Source: MGIIb-O5 sp036154155
GTDB taxonomy: Archaea; Thermoplasmatota; Poseidoniia; Poseidoniales; Thalassarchaeaceae
Length of the DNA: 36,118 nucleotides
Reading direction: 5' to 3'
Assembly (NCBI GenBank): GCA_036154155.1
Contig: JAYZLP010000005.1
Coordinates: 1-36,118 of the forward strand
Shown: piece after piece, positions 8,943 through 16,926 of the stretch
Layout: every line of letters begins with the position of its first letter
Position numbering within the stretch: the first letter of the stretch is position 1
Made by a program: the position numbers and the translations under genes
The notes under the pieces: model-generated
What the model was told of the DNA's origin: nothing
Database searches by the model: none
The model's input: only the letters and a program-made list of their open reading frames with translations

Positions 8943-8962
8943 CCCCGGCCCACCAACCGGGG
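8943..8962 (-). promoter_or_regulatory. GC-rich inverted repeat just upstream of the PF05618 gene
   Basis: CCCCGG (8943-8948) and CCGGGG (8957-8962) form a perfect 6-bp stem with an 8-nt loop, 3 nt from the minus-strand ATG. It lies between the AT-rich box TATTGAAAAA (8963-8972, minus strand) and the start codon, which is where an archaeal repressor would block transcription. Read on the plus strand it is followed by TTTTT (8963-8967) and so resembles an intrinsic terminator, but no plus-strand gene ends here. Confidence 0.4.
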
Positions 8963-9061
8963 TTTTTCAATACGACGCTTACAATATCACAACCCTCCCC
9001 CCGACTCACCTCTCGATACGACATAGAATCGTTCAAGTATCGATGCCATACGCCATCCCTA

Positions 9062-10522
9062 ATGGCGCAAGACGGCATTCCCGAGGCTCTGACCTTCGAT
9101 GACGTCCTTCTGATGCCCGCAGAGTCGGCGGTTCTACCCGCAGAGGTCGACATCTCCACCAGACTGACATCGGAAATCGCCTTGAATATACCAATCATAT
9201 CTGCTGCCATGGATACCGTCACCGAGAGCTCAATGGCCATTGCGATGGCACAATCAGGGGGAATGGGAGTAATCCACAGGAACATGTCAACAGAGGAGCA
9301 GGCATCGGAGGTCGAGAGGGTAAAGCGATTCGAGTCCGGACTCGTCCTAAACCCAATCACCGTACATCCAGACATGACCATCGGTGAACTAAGGGAGATG
9401 AAGACAAGATACGGTTTCTCCGGATTCCCCGTCGTAAATGGCGGAGGAAGGCTCGCGGGAATAATCACCAACAGGGATATCCGATTTGTAGAGGACGACT
9501 CAATGAAGGTCTCGGAGATGATGACCAGCGATATCGTGACCGTCGAGCAGGATTACGACCCCAAGGAGGCCCAGAGGCTACTCCAGAAGCACAGGATTGA
9601 GAAGATCGTCGTGGTCGACGAAGAGGGCAACTGCGCAGGCATGATCACCGTCAGGGACATCCAGAGGACGAGGGACCATCCTGTGTCATGCAAGGACGAT
9701 CAGGGGAGGCTAAGGGTGGCCGCAGCCACTGGAACCGGGGAAAAGGGAGTAAGCAGAGCATTAGCACTTATCGACGCTGGAGCAGATGCCATAGTGGTGG
9801 ACACTGCACACGGACACTCTCATGGTGTAATTGACACAGTCGCGGAGATTAGGTTGAAGTCTCCCAGTGCTACGATAATTGCAGGAAATATAGCAACCGG
9901 CGCGGCCGCCAACGCACTGATTGACGCTGGAGCAAACGCAGTCAAGGTCGGGATAGGCCCCGGTTCTATTTGCACTACCAGGATAGTTTCCGGGGTTGGA
10001 GTTCCACAGCTCACCGCGGTGCAGAGCGTCGTAGAGGCATGCAAGGCCAGGGGAGTTCCGGTAATTGCTGATGGTGGAATCAAGTACAGCGGAGACATCG
10101 CCAAGGCCATAGCCTCGGGAGCCGATTGCGTAATGATCGGATCCTTGCTTGCTGGCACCGATGAGTCCCCGGGTGAGACTATCCTCTACCAGGGCCGATC
10201 ATACAAGGTGTACCGGGGAATGGGGTCTGTGGGTGCAATGAGCAAGGGGGCCCATGACAGATACTTCCAATCCGAGCAGGGAGACACCAGGAAGTACGTC
10301 CCTGAGGGAATCGAGGGAAGGGTCCCAGCTAGGGGCCCTGTTGAGAACGTCATCCACCAGCTCGTCGGTGGCCTTCGTTCCTCGATGGGCTACACAGGAA
10401 ATGGGAGTATCTCGGAAATGAAGGACGGGTGCGACTTCGTAAGGATCACGAATGCGGGACTATCAGAGTCGCACGTTCACGATGTTGAGATAACACGCGA
10501 GGCTCCAAACTACAGGAGGTGA
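9062..10522 (+). CDS. guaB: Inosine-5'-monophosphate dehydrogenase
   Basis: Oxidises IMP to XMP with NAD+, the committed step of guanine nucleotide synthesis; cytoplasmic. At 486 aa it has the normal length and order: barrel N-terminus (LTFDDVLLMPAES), two CBS domains (about 95-150 and 155-210), catalytic loop GPGSICTTR with Cys304, phosphate-site IADGGIKYSGD, and the mobile flap with Arg400-Tyr401 in GAHDRYF followed by EGIEGRVP. The ATG at 9062 fits the family N-terminus. It is the first gene of an operon: the stop overlaps the Shine-Dalgarno of msrA. Nothing appears missing. Confidence 0.98.
   Translation: MAQDGIPEALTFDDVLLMPAESAVLPAEVDISTRLTSEIALNIPIISAAMDTVTESSMAIAMAQSGGMGVIHRNMSTEEQASEVERVKRFESGLVLNPITVHPDMTIGELREMKTRYGFSGFPVVNGGGRLAGIITNRDIRFVEDDSMKVSEMMTSDIVTVEQDYDPKEAQRLLQKHRIEKIVVVDEEGNCAGMITVRDIQRTRDHPVSCKDDQGRLRVAAATGTGEKGVSRALALIDAGADAIVVDTAHGHSHGVIDTVAEIRLKSPSATIIAGNIATGAAANALIDAGANAVKVGIGPGSICTTRIVSGVGVPQLTAVQSVVEACKARGVPVIADGGIKYSGDIAKAIASGADCVMIGSLLAGTDESPGETILYQGRSYKVYRGMGSVGAMSKGAHDRYFQSEQGDTRKYVPEGIEGRVPARGPVENVIHQLVGGLRSSMGYTGNGSISEMKDGCDFVRITNAGLSESHVHDVEITREAPNYRR
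10514..10521 (+). promoter_or_regulatory. Strong Shine-Dalgarno for msrA (supports a TTG start)
   Basis: AGGAGGTG ends 5 nt before the TTG at 10527 and overlaps the guaB stop codon TGA (10520-10522). It fixes the msrA start at a rare TTG and indicates translation within the operon mRNA. Confidence 0.75.
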
Positions 10523-10526
10523 AACG

Positions 10527-11048
10527 TTGGAGTCAATCGTCCTCGGAGGAGGGTGCTTCTGGTGCGTCGAGGGCGCCATAAAGGGCCTGAGGGGGGTCTC
10601 CGAGATTGTTCCCGGATACTCGGGCGGACACCTGGAAAACCCGACATACGAGCAGGTATGCGGAAAGAGGACGGGCCATGCAGAGGTCGTCATGGTCACG
10701 TTCGACCCATCAGTATTGGATAGAGTCGCCCTTCTGGAGGTGTTCTTCACTTGTCACGACCCCACTCAACTCAACAGGCAGGGCAATGACATAGGCCCCC
10801 AATACAGGAGTGCAGTATTCTACTCAGATGATGAGCAGAGGGATGACGTATTTTCTGTAATTGACGACCTCAGGGAAGTCTTTGAGGGGGATATAGTAAC
10901 GGAGGTGGCCCCCCTTGAGAATTTCTATGAGGCCGAGGGATATCACCACGATTACTTCGAGAATAACCCTTCAAACCCCTATTGCATGATGGTTGTGGCT
11001 CCGAAAATTGCTAAGACGAGGGCCAAGCACGCCCACCTGTATGAGTGA
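10527..11048 (+). CDS. msrA: Peptide methionine-S-sulfoxide reductase
   Basis: Reduces the S-epimer of methionine sulfoxide in proteins, a repair step after oxidative damage. 173 aa. The active site GGGCFWC has catalytic Cys10 (Cys13 also present). PGYSGG, the GHAEVV block, GNDIGPQYRSAVFY and YHHDYFENNP are all family signatures. The start is TTG, chosen because of the strong Shine-Dalgarno directly upstream and because the next codons reach the active-site strand at the usual distance. It is the second gene of the guaB operon and its end overlaps the AlkB-like gene by 8 nt. Further cysteines at about residue 76 and near the C-terminus could act as resolving residues; which one does so is not clear. 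Confidence 0.97.
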   Translation: MESIVLGGGCFWCVEGAIKGLRGVSEIVPGYSGGHLENPTYEQVCGKRTGHAEVVMVTFDPSVLDRVALLEVFFTCHDPTQLNRQGNDIGPQYRSAVFYSDDEQRDDVFSVIDDLREVFEGDIVTEVAPLENFYEAEGYHHDYFENNPSNPYCMMVVAPKIAKTRAKHAHLYE

Positions 11049-12069
11049 GGCGGAACTGGCACCCGAGCCATGGCCCGTCCACCTTCTAGGTCTAATCAGC
11101 CCCGCTCTCGCGATTTCGGGGAATCTCCTAGGTGGCGCATATACTCTCATGGGAGTGGTTTTCATCTGGGGCGTTGGACCAATTCTGGATGTGGTAATGG
11201 GCGAGTCGAAGACTCCCCGCCCGCCTAGGGAATCGGGCACCCCATTCGAGGCACTACTTTGGGTCCATGGAATTCTACACTTCGTTATGCTGGGGACGTT
11301 CGTCGTCTTCGCAGCCTCTGAGGGAATGACAAAGTGGCTACTGGCAGCGTCCCTATCGACCGGCCTAGTGGCGGCCGCATCCGCCATAGTGACTGCCCAT
11401 GAACTTGGGCACAAGAAGCCCAAGAGCCCAGGATGGAGGCTAGCCAGGGCACTCCTGTTCAGCATCAACTACCCCCACTTCACCACTGAGCACAACCACA
11501 ACCACCACAAGAACGTGGCAACAGACAGTGATCCTGCCAGTGCAACATATGATCAGGGAATCTGGTCCTTCTGGTTGTCGACAATTCCAGGGCAGTTCAT
11601 CTCCTCGGTCAGGGTTCACGACCGTAAGGGGAGGACTGGAACGAGCAATCCCTCCTGGAGGGGGCTGATCGCACAGATTGTCCTGATCGCCTCGTTGGCA
11701 GCATCCCATTTGATCGGCCAGGCATGGGCGTTGCCAGTTTTGGCCGGATGGATGGTACTCTCGTTGATAGCAATTCTAACTCTGGAATATGTCAACTACA
11801 TCCGGCACTGGGGACTAAGGAGGGACGACGGAAGCAAGAAGTTCGAGGAAGACCATGCTTGGAACACCGAGGCTCGATGGTCCAGATGGAGCCTTCTCGA
11901 ACTCACTAGGCATTCCGACCACCATCTGAGGGCATCAGTCCCCTTTTGGAAGCTCAGGCCATACCCCGACTCACCGAGCCTGCCATCCGGCTACTACGCA
12001 TGCTGGTGGCCTTGCTTGATACCTCCGATATGGAGGAGGATGATGAAGGGCAGAGCACCCGGTGTGTGA
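11041..12069 (+). CDS. AlkB-type membrane di-iron monooxygenase (alkane/fatty-acid hydroxylase family)
   Basis: 342 aa from the ATG at 11041, which overlaps the msrA stop by 8 nt; a longer frame from 10993 would run inside msrA. It has about six TM helices. The histidine boxes that bind the two irons are present: HELGHKK (His120, His124), EHNHNHH (His151, 155, 156), NYIRHWGL (His256) and RHSDHH (His291, 294, 295). The fourth set and the VATDSDPASA stretch are characteristic of the alkane 1-monooxygenase/xylene monooxygenase branch rather than ordinary desaturases. It needs electrons from a rubredoxin or ferredoxin, not seen in this window. The substrate (n-alkane, fatty acid, or lipid) cannot be decided. 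Oxygen chemistry may explain the link to msrA. Confidence 0.87.
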   Translation: MSEAELAPEPWPVHLLGLISPALAISGNLLGGAYTLMGVVFIWGVGPILDVVMGESKTPRPPRESGTPFEALLWVHGILHFVMLGTFVVFAASEGMTKWLLAASLSTGLVAAASAIVTAHELGHKKPKSPGWRLARALLFSINYPHFTTEHNHNHHKNVATDSDPASATYDQGIWSFWLSTIPGQFISSVRVHDRKGRTGTSNPSWRGLIAQIVLIASLAASHLIGQAWALPVLAGWMVLSLIAILTLEYVNYIRHWGLRRDDGSKKFEEDHAWNTEARWSRWSLLELTRHSDHHLRASVPFWKLRPYPDSPSLPSGYYACWWPCLIPPIWRRMMKGRAPGV

Positions 12070-12152
12070 TGTTACACGGGGACTTCAACAACCACCCTCA
12101 CAGCTTCTTTCCCCTGAGTAACCTTCAATGGTGAATCGGATGGCAGCATTAC

Positions 12153-12590
12153 ATGGTTGTACCAATTGGGGAGGATGGAGAAGAAACCCCAACCGACAAG
12201 GCATGGGCAATCCACGCAGCCATTATCGGTCTGAATACTGGTAACCTCTTGTTCAGAGGACTAGAGCTCGACCCTGACAATCCTGAGATGGTCACAGTTG
12301 CATGCCTAGCCATCCTGGCGGCCGCACTCCCATTCCAGGCTATATTCTTCCTGATCAACTCATACATCCAGGAGGCTTCCAACGTCCACGAAATAGAGTA
12401 CATCATGCTCCAGAGGCTATCTTTGATTTGCCAGACAATTTCCTACCTGTCTCTGACCGCGATAGGGATACTGATGTTCGAGACCCACGTGTATATTGGC
12501 GGGAGCTTCTTCGTAGGGTGCATTATCGCATTCTTCCTCCTCAGAGCCGCGATGACCCAAGCTGATACCCTATCCAGCGTTAGAAGATGA
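12153..12590 (+). CDS. Small membrane protein of unknown function
   Basis: 145 aa. I do not recognise it. After a short polar N-terminus it shows hydrophobic segments near residues 18-38 (weak), 46-70, 88-108 and 112-132, so three or four helices. The ATG at 12153 is the first in frame with a complete first helix. It starts 83 nt after the AlkB-like gene on the same strand; no clear Shine-Dalgarno is present, so it may have its own leaderless promoter or sit at the tail of the operon. No catalytic motif is visible. Confidence 0.6.
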   Translation: MVVPIGEDGEETPTDKAWAIHAAIIGLNTGNLLFRGLELDPDNPEMVTVACLAILAAALPFQAIFFLINSYIQEASNVHEIEYIMLQRLSLICQTISYLSLTAIGILMFETHVYIGGSFFVGCIIAFFLLRAAMTQADTLSSVRR

Positions 12591-12643
12591 ATTTCGAGTA
12601 ATTCGTAGAGAGGTTGATTGCTGAGGCGCTCTTGAGTTAGCAC

Positions 12644-13453
12644 ATGGCGGACGCGTTTGCTATACCCAGCATGCCTCCCGCATCACCATGGGACGCATAC
12701 TTGCTGATGCTTGCAATTCCGTTCATTCTGAGACTCGTTTTCATCTCCCCTCCGCTGGTGGATCTGATTAACACATATGCCCCACCGGGGGAGAGGACAA
12801 AGCATGTCAGATGGTTCCTTGGACAAATAAAGTCGCTTCCAGTGAAAGGCTTCTGGCTAATTGTTGCCAACGAAGTAATGGCGTTCATCCTACCTGCACT
12901 TATCGCCATAGGGGCCCGGTACTGGCTCGGCCCAATCGGTTGGCCCTCATGGGAACAAACCCCCCAAATGGGAGTAATCCTCCTAGTGCTCGCAGGCGCG
13001 GCTTGGCTCCTCTCGGATTTCTCAAAGGTAATGCGCTCTAGAAGGGATATCAAGACGATTTCGAAATACAATCTGAGCACCGCCAAGATGGTCGTCCAGG
13101 GCGCGGTAGCCGGTCGCCAGATTCTTCAGAATGTGACTGAGACAGGAATCCCCAGGCCTTGGAGGGAGATAATTGATGTCGATCATGAGGTGGATGGGGT
13201 CACCACTATTGCTCCCGTCGATAATCCCCTGAAGGAAGTCGTGTATGGATTGCTTGATTTTGGGGCCGATGCTCTAGAAGAAATCCTGGGCAGGGTCAAG
13301 GAGCCCGCATCAGCAGCAATGGAGAAGTTCGACAGAGAGATTCAAGACCGCGTCACAAAGAGGGCACAGGCTTCAGCAAGGTCGCTCCTGCAGAACATCT
13401 TGTTTTCCATAGCACCTATCGTAGTTCTAGTAGGTCTAGATCGACTAATCTAG
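12644..13453 (+). CDS. Membrane protein of unknown function with long cytoplasmic-type segment
   Basis: 269 aa, not recognised. Helices lie near residues 18-40, 68-96 and 108-128. A long, mostly soluble part (about 130-245) carries an acidic DVDHEVDG patch and an amphipathic DFGADALEEILGRV region. A last hydrophobic stretch (247-268) runs to the C-terminus. The soluble part reads like a helical domain tethered at both ends. It lies 53 nt downstream of the 145-aa membrane protein, same strand. The 3' end overlaps the convergent MFS gene by 9 nt. No enzymatic motif seen. Confidence 0.65.
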   Translation: MADAFAIPSMPPASPWDAYLLMLAIPFILRLVFISPPLVDLINTYAPPGERTKHVRWFLGQIKSLPVKGFWLIVANEVMAFILPALIAIGARYWLGPIGWPSWEQTPQMGVILLVLAGAAWLLSDFSKVMRSRRDIKTISKYNLSTAKMVVQGAVAGRQILQNVTETGIPRPWREIIDVDHEVDGVTTIAPVDNPLKEVVYGLLDFGADALEEILGRVKEPASAAMEKFDREIQDRVTKRAQASARSLLQNILFSIAPIVVLVGLDRLI

Positions 13454-14689
13454 TAACATTCTCTCCTTGGGGGAGGCCAGCGTTAGCCAAAGCACCCCCA
13501 CAAACATCTGGATACCTGCCGTGATTAGAAGCATCTCCCTGAGCTCCACGATCTCGTTCTCCATCCCTATACCGGCCAGGAGGGTGGAAATCCCCATCGT
13601 TAGTGTGATGATCAGATTGTCTGTTCCCGCAACTCTCCCCATCCACTCGTCATCCGATCTCCTCTGGAGCATGGTCGTGCTGAATACCCATGACACTCCG
13701 CTGAAACCGTGGCTGAAGAATATGCATATCAGTGTCAGAATGCCCCACTCGAAGGCCGATACCCCCACGTACAGCAAACCGGCCCCGGCGAGGGCGAAGC
13801 CAATGATGTAGGGCATCAATTTCTCCATCGCCATCAGGGGCCGTGCGATTATCGGTCCGAAACCCGAGCCGAAGCCCCTGCAAAGGTAGACAATGCCGAT
13901 TCCCGCCGCGACCTCTCCGAAGCCAGCCTCCATCCCTATCAGGATTAGGAGGAATACCTGTGCCCCGCCGCCGGTCGCCCATCCACCCTTCGCTAGCAGC
14001 AGCCTCCTGATTTCCGGACGAGCGAGAATGTACCTCCAGCCTGCGAATATCTCTCCGAACATCTCGATAGGATTGGCCGACTTCCTCTCTGACTGCTCTG
14101 GGCCTCCTTGGGGCAAGGTGGATATCATCAGGGCAGCGAAGAGGAAGGTCACAGAGTCAACCATCAGGCCGACCTCGATGCCGTACTGCGATATCACTAG
14201 GCCACCAATGCCCGCACCGAAACCCATCGATGCCGACCATCCCCCCGAGACCAGTGCGTTGGCCGTCAGCAACTCGTCGTCCGTGCAAACGTTGGGCAGA
14301 TAGGCTGTTTGTGCAGGGTCATAGACCGCCCTTCCAACTACTAGGGAGATTGCAAGTAGGTAAACAGATAACAAATCCCCCATGAGATCCAATGCCAGGA
14401 AGGTTACCAGAATTACGAATGAAAGTAGGTTCGAACCCAGCATCAAAGCCTTTCTCGAATAGCGATCTGCTAGCATTCCCGTTATGGGCTCCAGAGGCGC
14501 GAAGGTGAAGCTACGGACGACTAGGACCCCCGCTATTGCGAGCGGCGAGTCGTCAGTGGCCTCAGCGGCCAGCAGGAACATCGCAATCACCGTGAACCAG
14601 TCCCCGGTGAACATCACCATGTCACTGATGAACAGTTTGCGAAAGCTCCTGTTCTGCCTCAGGAACTGTACGTACCCGATGCCTGCCAT
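13445..14689 (-). CDS. MFS transporter (EntS/MFS_3-like exporter)
   Basis: Twelve-helix permease of the major facilitator superfamily, probably a proton-driven exporter. 414 aa from the ATG at 14689. The cytoplasmic motif A after helix 2 is present as GMLADRYSRKALMLGSN, with the acidic-basic spacing of the family. The N-terminal start FLRQNRSFRKLFISD and the general pattern resemble EntS-type exporters. The frame can be extended to 14734, but GGGAGG (14694-14699) lies 4 nt before the chosen ATG and settles the start. Divergent from the oligoribonuclease gene with about 75 nt between starts. Substrate unknown. Confidence 0.87.
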   Translation of the reverse strand: MAGIGYVQFLRQNRSFRKLFISDMVMFTGDWFTVIAMFLLAAEATDDSPLAIAGVLVVRSFTFAPLEPITGMLADRYSRKALMLGSNLLSFVILVTFLALDLMGDLLSVYLLAISLVVGRAVYDPAQTAYLPNVCTDDELLTANALVSGGWSASMGFGAGIGGLVISQYGIEVGLMVDSVTFLFAALMISTLPQGGPEQSERKSANPIEMFGEIFAGWRYILARPEIRRLLLAKGGWATGGGAQVFLLILIGMEAGFGEVAAGIGIVYLCRGFGSGFGPIIARPLMAMEKLMPYIIGFALAGAGLLYVGVSAFEWGILTLICIFFSHGFSGVSWVFSTTMLQRRSDDEWMGRVAGTDNLIITLTMGISTLLAGIGMENEIVELREMLLITAGIQMFVGVLWLTLASPKERMLLD

Positions 14690-14693
14690 GCAA

Positions 14694-14699
14694 CCTCCC
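14694..14699 (-). promoter_or_regulatory. Shine-Dalgarno deciding the MFS start
   Basis: On the minus strand GGGAGG stands 4 nt before the ATG at 14689. It favours this start over the longer frame from 14734 and shows that this mRNA has a leader. Confidence 0.55.
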
Positions 14700-14764
14700 A
14701 CTGTTAGACGTCTATGATTCTGGTCCCCCAACACTCAAGACAGCATCGCTGTCGTCCTATTCTC

Positions 14765-15301
14765 ATGGAGGACAGGCTGGTCTGGATAGACCTTGAGATG
14801 ACGGGCCTATATCCAGATGAGAATACTATCATCGAGATTGCCACAATAGTCACTGAGGCGGATCTGACAGTAGTTGCAGAGGGACCGGCATTGGCAATCT
14901 CACAACCTGAGTCCGAGCTAGCCAAGATGGATGACTGGAACCTGACCCACCATACCAAGAACGGGCTTCTGAAGAGGGTCAGGAATGATGGAGTCCCTAT
15001 GGCCGAGGCAGAGAGGGTAACTTTGGAGTTCCTCATGGAGCACTGCCTAGCAGGCGTCTCCCCACTCTGTGGTAACACAATAGGACAGGACCGGCGTTTC
15101 CTTAGGAGGTACATGCCCGAGCTCCACGAGTTTTTCCACTACAGGAGCGTCGACGTTACATCGGTGAAGGAGATAGCAAAGCGCTGGTACCCAAAGGCAC
15201 CCAGATTCTCCAAACCCTCCGGCCACAGGGCATTGGATGACATCAGGGGCAGCATCGAGGAGCTTTCGCACTTCAGGGACCATATATTCAGGGAGCAGTG
15301 A
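14765..15301 (+). CDS. orn: Oligoribonuclease (DEDDh 3'-5' exoribonuclease)
   Basis: Degrades 2-5 nt RNA fragments to mononucleotides. 178 aa from the ATG at 14765; an earlier in-frame ATG at 14714 would add 17 residues that do not look like the family. The exonuclease motifs are intact: WIDLEMTGL (Asp9, Glu11), GNTIGQDRRFL, and HRALDDI with the His and last Asp of DEDDh. The sequence closely follows the Orn family, including the MDDWNLTHHTKNGL segment. Orn is best known from bacteria and eukaryotes, so transfer from bacteria is likely. A small palindrome (14739-14753) lies upstream. The 3' end overlaps the JAMM gene by 14 nt. Confidence 0.95.
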   Translation: MEDRLVWIDLEMTGLYPDENTIIEIATIVTEADLTVVAEGPALAISQPESELAKMDDWNLTHHTKNGLLKRVRNDGVPMAEAERVTLEFLMEHCLAGVSPLCGNTIGQDRRFLRRYMPELHEFFHYRSVDVTSVKEIAKRWYPKAPRFSKPSGHRALDDIRGSIEELSHFRDHIFREQ

Positions 15302-15995
15302 GTATAGGCCTTCCTTCAGAGTCAGTCAGAATCAGGTTGACCCCCAGCCCCGTCCTGTGGAATGCAATCATCTCCAAGCCGTGAATCCTGTGGCCTGTAA
15401 CGGCCCTGCCGATATAGGGTGAATCGGAACCCGATTCATCTCCGGTGTCCTCGGCAGTCAGCCTCCTCCTTGCCCCCTCGACGTCGTCGAACCATGGTAG
15501 AACCCCCTCTGGCGTGTACCGGACTCCGAGAATCATGTCGCAGCCTTCCGTCCATTGAGCTGCCTCGGCATCCGCCTCACTCGGTATCGCTACAGCATTG
15601 GGATGTGTGTGGATCCAGTGAGTGAACCTGCCGCCCCTCACTCCCCTGTCTTCCGAAAGAACTCCGTCTACCCACTCCTCTGGTACATGGTGAACTGAGT
15701 AAGAATCGCCCCTGTTCACTAGGTGGGGGCTTCCGAGGACGAACCCCTGGCCTGCGAATAGCCCCTCTGTGTGATCCAGGCCACAGAACATGTCATCGAC
15801 GCCATCCGGGTGAGGGATGTCAGGATTGGGGTCCATGCCCACCAATATCTCGTCGGGCAAGGACTGGAAAGTCCATTCGAGAATTGTAGAAAGAGCATCA
15901 ATTGGCATCAGTAGTATGGCAGTATAGTCGTCACGACAATCGAGAGAGTGTTGATTATACTGGGCCGCAGCCCTCACGAGCCAGTCCTCTGCCAC
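15288..15995 (-). CDS. JAMM/MPN+ motif metalloprotease-like protein
   Basis: 235 aa. The zinc motif HxH-x7-S-x2-D is exact: His129, His131, Ser139 and Asp142 in HTHPNAVAIPSEAD. Glu77 in TEGLFAG is a good candidate for the catalytic base, since JAMM enzymes have a Glu followed by a GLL-G-like strand. Members cut isopeptide or C-terminal bonds of ubiquitin-like proteins, or release cysteine or sulfur-carrier tails. The N-terminal 70 residues and C-terminal 75 residues are not familiar. The start is GTG at 15995, 40 nt after taw2 on the same strand, so the two may be co-transcribed. No ubiquitin-like (SAMP) gene is visible here. Motif is certain, substrate unknown. Confidence 0.8.
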   Translation of the reverse strand: MAEDWLVRAAAQYNQHSLDCRDDYTAILLMPIDALSTILEWTFQSLPDEILVGMDPNPDIPHPDGVDDMFCGLDHTEGLFAGQGFVLGSPHLVNRGDSYSVHHVPEEWVDGVLSEDRGVRGGRFTHWIHTHPNAVAIPSEADAEAAQWTEGCDMILGVRYTPEGVLPWFDDVEGARRRLTAEDTGDESGSDSPYIGRAVTGHRIHGLEMIAFHRTGLGVNLILTDSEGRPILTAP

Positions 15996-16035
15996 GGTCT
16001 CGGGCTAGCGTCAAACGACTTGAGTTCAACGGGTG

Positions 16036-16896
16036 CTAACTTGCTTGGACGTCTAGAACGACGTGATCCCATTTGGGTGCGTAACTCTTGACTCTGACTA
16101 GATCGGAGACCCTGAAATCAAAACTCGTACTTATTGCTCGTAACTTACCCAACACTTCCTCTGACCATTCTTCATAGTGATTCGGCCTAGCAAGGCCGTG
16201 AACGTGAAGAACCCCCCCAGATTCACGAAGAATCTCTATCGATGACTCGAAACTGCCCTCCGCTGTAGGTAGCAGCCCCAGGATTACTCTGTCAGCCACT
16301 CCTCTAAGAACGTCGGATGTCAGACGGTTGTCGCCCTCGTGAACGGTGCACCTGTCCTCGACACGGTTCTTGCTCAGATTCCACTTCAGAGCGACTATCG
16401 CTTCAGGATTCCACTCACAGCAGTGTACATGACTAGCTCTGGAGTGGACGAGTATTGGGAGGGAGTAATACCCTATGCCTGAGAACATGTCAACAACAAC
16501 CTCCTCCGGACCTGCCACCTCGCCCATCCTCCTACGCTCATTCACATTCCCAGCCGAGAACATGCATCTCGTCATTCTGTACCCGTAGTCAATGCCACTC
16601 TCCCTTCTGACAACCCAGTCGTCATCACCCAGTAGCATCGCAACCCCGCTCTCCCTGGTTTCTCCGGTTATCTCGCCGATTTGTCCGACTCTCAGTGCAT
16701 CAAGGCCGTCTGCCACAGACTGCCAAAGTCCAACGCCCCTGAATTCCTCCCAGTCCCCTCCGGTGAAGGCGTCTGAAGGGAGAAGCACGACATCGGAGAA
16801 CTTCTCCCATTTCTTGGGCAACTGTCCAGGCGGTCCCATTCCGAGGTACGCCGAAACCGAATCAGCTAGCCTCTCGTGCGGCCCACTACCCGACAT
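16036..16896 (-). CDS. taw2: tRNA wyosine derivatives synthase Taw2 (aminocarboxypropyltransferase)
   Basis: Transfers the 3-amino-3-carboxypropyl group of SAM to 4-demethylwyosine in tRNA-Phe, the step after Taw1. 286 aa, Rossmann-fold Trm5/Tyw2 family. Key blocks: RCMFSAGNVNERRRM, VVDMFSGIGYYSLP (SAM site), CCEWNPEAI, and RVILGLLPT. The LGLLPT form separates Taw2 from Trm5 methyltransferases, which have an NPP-like motif. VKSYAPKWDHVVLDV near the end is also typical. The ATG at 16896 is the only good start. It is divergent from the large surface protein, with an AT-rich box (16927-16934) suitably placed for both. The N-terminus is somewhat short compared with Trm5. Confidence 0.9.
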   Translation of the reverse strand: MSGSGPHERLADSVSAYLGMGPPGQLPKKWEKFSDVVLLPSDAFTGGDWEEFRGVGLWQSVADGLDALRVGQIGEITGETRESGVAMLLGDDDWVVRRESGIDYGYRMTRCMFSAGNVNERRRMGEVAGPEEVVVDMFSGIGYYSLPILVHSRASHVHCCEWNPEAIVALKWNLSKNRVEDRCTVHEGDNRLTSDVLRGVADRVILGLLPTAEGSFESSIEILRESGGVLHVHGLARPNHYEEWSEEVLGKLRAISTSFDFRVSDLVRVKSYAPKWDHVVLDVQAS

Positions 16897-16926
16897 ATGG
16901 TCCGATGGGGGAACATCACTGATTCA

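Noticed and set aside
8943..8967. Intrinsic terminator on the plus strand (stem plus TTTTT)
   Set aside because: No plus-strand gene ends before it; its place next to a minus-strand start makes a regulatory role more likely.
10993..11040. Longer start for the AlkB-like gene
   Set aside because: The added residues are encoded inside msrA and are basic and unlike the family; the ATG at 11041 gives the usual start.
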